Positions 57,601-64,000 of a stretch of 64,000 nucleotides of DNA are shown here, piece after piece (within the stretch, counting starts at the first letter, position 1; every line of letters begins with the position of its first letter). Source of the DNA: Escallonia rubra (Eukaryota; Streptophyta; Magnoliopsida; Escalloniales; Escalloniaceae); NCBI GenBank assembly GCA_033065855.1, contig JAVXUO010002821.1:248001-312000 (forward strand), in the 5' to 3' direction. The notes under the pieces were generated by a model, which saw only the letters and a list, made by a program, of their open reading frames with translations, made no database searches and was not told where the DNA came from. Position numbers and translations under genes: made by a program.

Positions 57601-59710
57601 TTTAGAAGTCAGTGTCTAATTATGATTTTCTGCCACAGTTTTGCGATGTGATTACTTGGGAAGAGTTGATGGAAGGTGAAACCTTTACCGTAGAAGAAGA
57701 ATATGATGAAGAAATCGGGTTTACGTTCTGACCCAATGCCAATGTATCCCACTTAACCCGATTAGGCCGAGTATACTAGACCCCTCCTCAACCAACCACA
57801 TCTGACCCTTTATTCTCTAAAGATTATCCTGATGACGAAGTCCTTATACAGTTTAAGAAGACACAAGCCAACATTTCCATATGGGGATTACTGTTCGCCT
57901 CATACTCTCACCGCCAAACCCTCATCAAATTACTCACCAAAGCCCGCATACCGATCCAGACCCAGCCGGAAGACTTGTCCCAAGTGCTAGGGGCTATACA
58001 TTACTAAAATGTTCTCACCTTTTCTGAGTCTGATTTGCCCAAATCAAGACCAAGCCACAATGACCCACTATATATCACTATGCGAGCACTTAATAAGATA
58101 GTTCCGTTAATTTTCATAGAAAATGGTTCTACTCTAAATGTCTGCGCTCTACGCATTGTTCAAGCCCTCGATAGTGCCCATTAGAGTTTACCCCTTCCAA
58201 CCAAGTCGTCCAAGATTTTGATAACATCTGAAGGGAGTTGATTGGTACAGTGAAGATTCTGATGACTGTGGGTACTGCTAGCTTTGTTGTGGAGTTTCAG
58301 GTGTTGGATATGCCTGTCGATTTTAGTCTTTTGTTAAGAAGACCTTGGAAACACTTTGTGGGTATAATCCCTTACACTGCACCAAAAAGATAAGTTTGTG
58401 TTGAATGATGCCATTTTCACTATAATGGGAAATTCGCAGTTGCCTTAAATCAGAAAGGTAGAGAAAGACAGTGTTCAGGTGCTGTATGATTCTTTAGATA
58501 TTCTGCTCAGTGGATCAGGATGGATCACCCAGTCTAATGTCTCGAGTATGAGAAAGTTGGTCACGGTAAGAACTTCCTCACCTTTGCACCCTACAGCAGT
58601 ACGACTATGCTTCCCATGTTGAGGATATTCTACTACTTTCCTGGAAAAGGTTTAGGCAGAAACTGTCAGGGAATTCCCAGCTTCGTAGATACGGAGAACA
58701 AAAAAGACCAGTTCAGCTTAGTATATAAGCCGACCAAAGGAGAAGAAATAAGCTATCTGAATGCTTGCCCAGGTAAAAAAGGATAAACAAAATGAGAAGC
58801 GCATGAGCATAACTAAGATCCCTACTATGAACGGACGCTTCATCAGAGAAGGAGAGAGCATGCCCTTCTATGGATTTCCAGAATTATAGTACAATTTTGA
58901 GATCGGGAAGTTGGTCAAAGGATAAGAGATATTCTATGGGTTAACGATGAAAAACTGCCAGTACAGACTGAGCCAGGTACCAAATGAGTCTCAGATTAGA
59001 TGGATTTGATAGAGCCAGAAGCAATGACAGCATGCTTCATAGACATGTTTATCTCAGTGCTTATTGATGAAGTGGACGACCAGATCACAAACCCAGCATT
59101 CATAATTACTCCAGCACAGGGCGATACTAGAATTGGATGATCGAGTACGAATAACTGATTATGGGAGAAGTTACCAAAGGAAGTACTGCTACCAAAGATG
59201 CTCTGGAGCCAGAAGACTTGGATGCTTATGTCACCTAAGCCAGTTTAAATCTGCTTACCTACAATATATGTTTTTTCGGACTGCTTGATTGATAATATAA
59301 TTGATTTTGATTATCCCTTGGTTGCTGATATAGGTTATGATGAATTAATCAACTCGGTTAATGATGAGCCACGCCTAATGGACTTAGAAGAGAAATTTTA
59401 TCTACAGGAAATGGTGAAAGAAATTTAAAATCGAGAATCTAGTCGTGTCCAGCCAGTGGTTGCGAAAACAGTCAAATTTAACATAGGCTCCCCCAAGAAT
59501 GTAATAGAGATCAAAATGGGGACTAGCCTAGAGGAGAGAGAAAAAGAAGAGATCACTGCACTTCTCAGGGAATTTATCGATGTATTTGCTTGGTCATATT
59601 GTGACATGCTCGGTCTGGACCCATCCATCATGGAACACTACCTACCTATCCTACCAAAAGTCAAACATGTTAAATAGAAACTCCACAAGTTGAGGCTATA
59701 ATTAGCTCAG
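57601..59710 (+). pseudogene. Degenerate protease-to-RT linker of the Tat-like element
   Basis: A protease-like segment reads PLIFIENGSTLNVCAL (58105-58150), where the family has DNGS; the catalytic Asp is Glu. FVVEFQVLDMPVDFSLLLRR follows (58280-58345). A G-patch-like YFPGKGLGRNCQGIPSFVDT is at 58630-58695. The linker before RT reads EEREKEEITALLREFIDVFA and WSYCDMLGLDPSIMEH (59530-59640), very typical of this lineage. Homology ends around KLRL..AQ near 59710, before the RT catalytic region. Many stops interrupt it. Confidence 0.8.
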
Positions 59711-61052
59711 TAACCACGGTTTGTGCTACATTTAGATAGGGGCATCTTCTACTTTGATCCGTGGTGTCCTTCCCGATTGATTAATGTGTTACTACCTCGT
59801 TGATTTTCAGAAATACAAGGACTAGTCGAAAGCTAGATTCCACTTGAACGCTTTGGTGATCTTTAAAAGGTTCTTTCAGCTTATAGCGGATTTGGCTAGG
59901 GTGACTAGGAAACTTATGTGTTTCACTTATTCGTGATAGATATAGAGCCTTTAAACATTCATTGTTGCTTTGATATTGTAAACGAAGTTGCAGCATCTAT
60001 CCCGTGTATTTTGCATGTTCAGGTTTTCAGCTTTATTGCTAATATAGAATGAGGAGCAGGTGGATGGCTAATTGATTTCCTTCTAGTCCAAACGAAGGAC
60101 GATGAGTTGGTCTTGATATGTTTGGTGTAATATATCACCTACAAAAGTCAAATGGCAGGTTGTTTGGAAACATATGTGCTTACGATGTGATTTGGGACAA
60201 ACCGAATATATGCTAATTGCTACAAAATATCCGTAGGTACAGTAATTAGTCTGAACCTCAAAAATTAGTACTGAGGTAGTACAGTATTTTTAAGTATTGC
60301 TGTTTTGACATCCCAAACCCAGAAGTAAGCTGTTCACAAATTCGTACAAGCCCAACACTCGATCATAAATAACTATAAACATAAAATAATTTTTCTGATA
60401 AATTGCCATTCATGAAAACCAAAAGCCAACCATACAATTTATCACTATAAGTTATATTGCAAACCTACCAACTGGAATGCAACATCTAAAGAACAATTTA
60501 CAATTTAGGATTAAAAAAAACCATTCACAAAATAAGATACTTAGTTGAATAATGGTATGCATCTAGTTTTCACCTAATTATTAGATGCTATACATCACCA
60601 TCCAATTATTTAGGAGCCCATAGCATGACATCTTCATTGTCACTGTTATCCTGCAAAGTTTCCACTTAAATATCATGTTAGAAGCGAGCATGAATATACT
60701 TATGATATTCGATATTAGTATAAATTATAGCAAAAATTGTTCATAAATAAGTAATATGAGCTCGTTGTAGATTTATACCGATCCACCAACTGCAGATTTC
60801 ACATACATGTATTTATATTCGTATCAAGACCATTTATTACATGGTTTACCTAATGAAAGCATACCAATTCAATCGAGAAAGATCAAAGGTGTCATATACA
60901 AATATAATGGAGTAAACGACCCCAAAATTGGAAAAGTGACATATATACTAACTAGGAAACTATCAAGATTAATTCTAGAGGAACCAATCTCTCATAGAAG
61001 AGCAAGCTAACAAGATTAATTCATCACAATCTTTCATAGAAGAGCAAGCGAA
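59711..61052. other. Unassigned AT-rich DNA between two retroelement remnants
   Basis: No RT, integrase or LTR could be recognised. A direct repeat CTCATAGAAGAGCAAGC / TTCATAGAAGAGCAAGC at about 60990 and 61033 lies just before the copia gag and may mark a junction. Confidence 0.45.
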
Positions 61053-64000
61053 ACTAATCTGGGATTCCTTGAAAACCCGATACTCAATACCCAATAGACC
61101 TAGGATCTATAAATTGCGGTCCGATGCGTCTATGATTACACAGGGAGGGGCCTCTGTCATGACCTATTACACGAAATTACTTGGGATGTGGGATGAATTG
61201 TTGACTTTGTCGCCTTTGGAGTCGTGTGGGTGTCCCAAAGGTACTGAAAAAATGAATTGGTATCAAGACTTACAGACCTACCAATTTCTCATGGGCCTCG
61301 ATGACAAGTACACTACTTTGCGTACTCAGATTATAAACATGGACCCGTTTCCCAACATAGACAGAGTCTATGCCATGGTCATGCAGGAAGAGTCTCACCG
61401 GGGCATCACTAGTAGCCGTGACACTACCCCGGCGGTTGGTTTTCACGCCCAAAATAGGCCGCCTACTGCACGGTCTTCTGGCCTTGTTTCAGCCACTGCA
61501 AGGGACCCAGACCGTAAACCTACAGGACGGCCCTGGTGTACGTTTTGTCATCGGGTGGGTCACACACAGGAGAAATATTATCGCCGCCTTGGTATTGCTC
61601 CGCCTACAGGACCTGGTGCAAGGGACCCAGACCGTACACCTACAGGACGGCCCTGGTGCACGTTCTGTCATTGGGTGGGTCACAGACAGGAGAAATGTTA
61701 TCGCCGCCTTGGTATTGCTCTGCTTGGTAAGGGGCGAGGGAAGGGTCGTGGATCGCCTGCCATGTCACAGAATGTAGTCGGCTCCTCATCTGGCCCACTC
61801 CAGGCCTCTGCCGTCACGACACCGAACAACAGCCCTTCTCTCTGCCAGGCACAGGCCGCCGCCACTTCCACTCTTCCGGGCCTAACACCCAAGCAGATGT
61901 AACGCCTCATCATTTTTCTGGAATCCTCTCCTTCGGGTACAGACTCCCTCGTAGGTAAATCTCTGCCTACTACACATACTTGGTTGATTGATAGCGGTGC
62001 CTCGCACCATATGACGGGGAACTTGAATTTCTTTTCAAGTATTTGGGATATTCCACCTTTTCCGGTAGGCTTATCGGACGATCTTCAAACTAATGCCATC
62101 AAAGCAGGCAGTGTCTCCTTGGCAGACGGCATCACTCTTCGCCACGTGCTCTATGTGCCAAACTTAGCTGTTAATCTTATTTCTATCTCGTGTTTAGCTA
62201 CCGACGCTAACTGCTTTGTGGCTTTCTCCCATGATATATGTGTATTGCAGGACCGCACTTCGAAGAGCCCGATTGGACTGGGTAAGATGCATCGGGGGGT
62301 GTTCGCGTTTCAGCCACTCTCTACTGCTACAATGGCCGCCGTCTCTGAGTCTGAGTCCTTCGAGCTATGGCATCGGCGCATGGGGCATTCCTCCAGTCAG
62401 CCTCTTATTCATCTTCCTACAGTTTTAGTTGTTTCCCCTTCCCTTAAAACTATTTGTGATGTGGGTTGTCGTGCAAAGCACACTCGGACTGTTTTTGCTG
62501 ATAGTACTAGGCGTGCTATGGATATTTTTGGATTGATACATTGTGACATTTGGGGCCCCTATCGGGTAAGCACTATTTCTGGTGCAAAATATTTTTTGAC
62601 AATTGTGGATGACTATAGTAGGGCTGTCTGGGTTTATTTAATGCATGATAAGGGTCAGACTGGTACCTTGCTTCGAAACTTCTGCAATATGGTCCATACC
62701 CAATTTGGCAAACTTGTCAAAATAATTCGGAGCGATAACGGCCATGAATTTGATTCCCAGCCCATGACCCAATTCTACAATGATCACGGTATATTACACC
62801 CAAACCTCTATGGTCGATACACCCAAACAAAATGGGAGGGTTGAAAGGAAACATCGTCATATTCTAGAGGTCGCCCGAGCCCTACGTTTTCAAGCCAACC
62901 TACCTATTGAGTTTTGGGGGGAATGTGTACTTACCGCTGCTCACCTCATAAACAGTACTCCTTCAGCCATTCTCAAACACCAAACACCCCATGAACTCCT
63001 CTTCCAAAAGGTCCCATCATATTCCCATCTTCGGGTCTTTGGGTGTCTTTGCTATGCTCATACAAAATTTGCAGACAAATTTGCCCCTAGAAGTAGACGC
63101 TGTGTTTTTCTTGGGTATCCCCCGGGCAAGAAAGGTTGGCGGGTATATGATCTTGAAACTAATCAAGTCTTCTTCTCCCGAGATGTGAAGTTTGAGGAAA
63201 CCGTCTTCCCATTTACCACATCTCTCGGCCCTTCTCCTACACCCGCGACCACCACTTTCTGCCCAGCATGGGACTGTGCCGAACATCTTATGGCATCCCC
63301 TCCGGTGATAGGGGGAGACACACCACCAGCGACAGGGGGAGATCCGCCACCCTCACCGGCTGCCACTCCTTCCCTTGGTCTGTCGGGTATCATTGCGGGT
63401 CATGACCCCGAGATCTCCTATCCGGCTTCTCCACTGAGCTCTCCTACTGCTCCATCTCCCACTCTTGGTTGTGGAAAGTGACAAAAGAAAGCTCCTTCTG
63501 TTCTCAAGGACTATGTAGGTCACACTGCTCAAGTTCTTCCCCCCCCTGCATCTTCAACACCCACCAACGGCTCTAGCGGTCCCAGGTATCCTCTGGCTAA
63601 TTTTGTATCTTGTAAGTCATTTTCTGCTGCGCACACTCAATTTTTGGATGTAGTTTCTTCTGGCTCTGAGCCACGTTCCTACAAGACTGCATCCCATGAT
63701 CCAAAGTGGCGTGCAGCCATGCGAGCAGAAATTGACGCTCTTTAAGTAAATGGTACCTGGACTATTGAAGACTTACCTCCTGGCAAGAAGCCCATTGGCT
63801 CAAAATGGGTGTACAAAATTAAATTCAACTCTAACGAGTCTATTGAGAGATACAAGGCCCGAGTTGTGGTTCGAGGGGATACTCAAGTTGAAGGACTTGA
63901 CTATACCGAGACTTTTGCCCCAGTTGCCAAAATGGTGAGCGTCCGGGTATTCTTAGCAGTCGCAGTTATTAAAAATTGGGAGCTCCATCAAATGGACATA
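61053..64000 (+). pseudogene. Ty1/copia gag-pol remnant, truncated at both ends
   Basis: Copia order gag, protease, integrase, RT is clear. The gag part begins in mid-domain (LIWDSLKTRYSIPNRPRIYK) and has LTLSPLESCGCPKGTEKMN, YQFLMGLDDKYTTLRTQI and two CCHC knuckles. A TAA at 61900 separates it in frame from the protease (WLIDSGASHHMTGN, about 61983), the GAG-pre-integrase motif LWHRRMGH (62366) and the integrase core (DIFGLIHCDIWGPY, FLTIVDDYSRAVWVYLM, IIRSDNGHEFDS). A one-base insertion near 62798 shifts the frame; the next frame carries [29 protein letters not shown] and [11 protein letters not shown] at 63479 and TAA at 63743 then break it before the RT start (GSKWVYKIKFNS, YKARVVVRGDTQ, ETFAPVAKM), which runs off the window. 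No LTR or primer-binding site is visible on the left, so the 5' end is lost. Confidence 0.92.
61499..61735 (+). repeat. In-frame 120-bp tandem duplication of the copia zinc knuckle
   Basis: AAGGGACCCAGACCGTA starts at 61500 and again at 61620, and the 120-bp units are nearly identical. Each encodes ARDPDRxPTGRPWCTFCH plus a knuckle. The first knuckle is CTFCHRVGHTQEKY, with the last Cys replaced by Tyr; the second, CTFCHWVGHRQEKC, is complete. Confidence 0.92.

Overview
The window looks like nuclear DNA of a large, repeat-rich plant genome, most likely a eudicot. The signs are LTR retrotransposons of plant lineages, CACTA, MULE and hAT DNA transposons, TA/CA/GA microsatellites, and one spliced plant O-methyltransferase gene. 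The species cannot be named from the sequence. I see no tRNA, rRNA, CRISPR or bacterial-type operon. Most long open frames are low-complexity or are remnants of transposable elements.

Bases 758-18154 hold one nested structure that can be dissected to the base. A gag-only, Tat-like LTR element (763-18149, 5-bp target duplication GTCTT) has a clean 3' LTR of 2343 bp. Its 5' LTR was later split by a 4.7-kb CACTA-type transposon (2406-7090, 3-bp duplication TCT) and a 3.7-kb solo LTR (7207-10881, 5-bp duplication CGTCG). The CACTA element carries exon-intron fragments of two host genes: an ETR1-type ethylene receptor and the general transcription factor TFIIB.

Bases 18155-30785 are AT-rich intergenic DNA with small inverted-repeat elements. 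Two of these (19604-19933 and 22027-22973) sit inside TA microsatellites, share a terminal motif and carry similar inner palindromes. The only apparently intact gene is a two-exon class II O-methyltransferase on the minus strand (24030-26580). Downstream lies an approximately 850-bp segment present twice (27421-28258 and 29930-30785). An 896-bp hAT-type element (29026-29921, 8-bp duplication) is inserted at the left edge of the second copy.

Bases 30950-47745 contain CA-rich tracts, a minus-strand Tat-like retrotransposon fragment (5' LTR, primer-binding site, leader and broken gag, 32345-35648), a second diverged copy of the large LTR family (about 38755-41538), two non-autonomous elements with long terminal inverted repeats, and an RNase H fragment of a non-LTR retrotransposon (45633-46145).

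Bases 47746-59710 are a plus-strand Tat-like element. Its 1.3-kb 5' LTR is split by a 5149-bp MULE (47778-52926, 9-bp duplication TATTTTTAA) and an 847-bp hAT-type element (53464-54310, 8-bp duplication ATAAAAAG). The MULE carries a dead MuDR-type transposase and, convergent to it, a broken GRF-type zinc-finger reading frame. Bases 61053-64000 are a Ty1/copia gag-protease-integrase-RT remnant that runs off the window and has a recent in-frame duplication of its zinc knuckle.

The window is therefore a record of successive insertions with one plausible working gene. The most notable content is the chimeric gene capture in the CACTA element, the MULE with a GRF-type partner frame, and the small family targeted to TA repeats.
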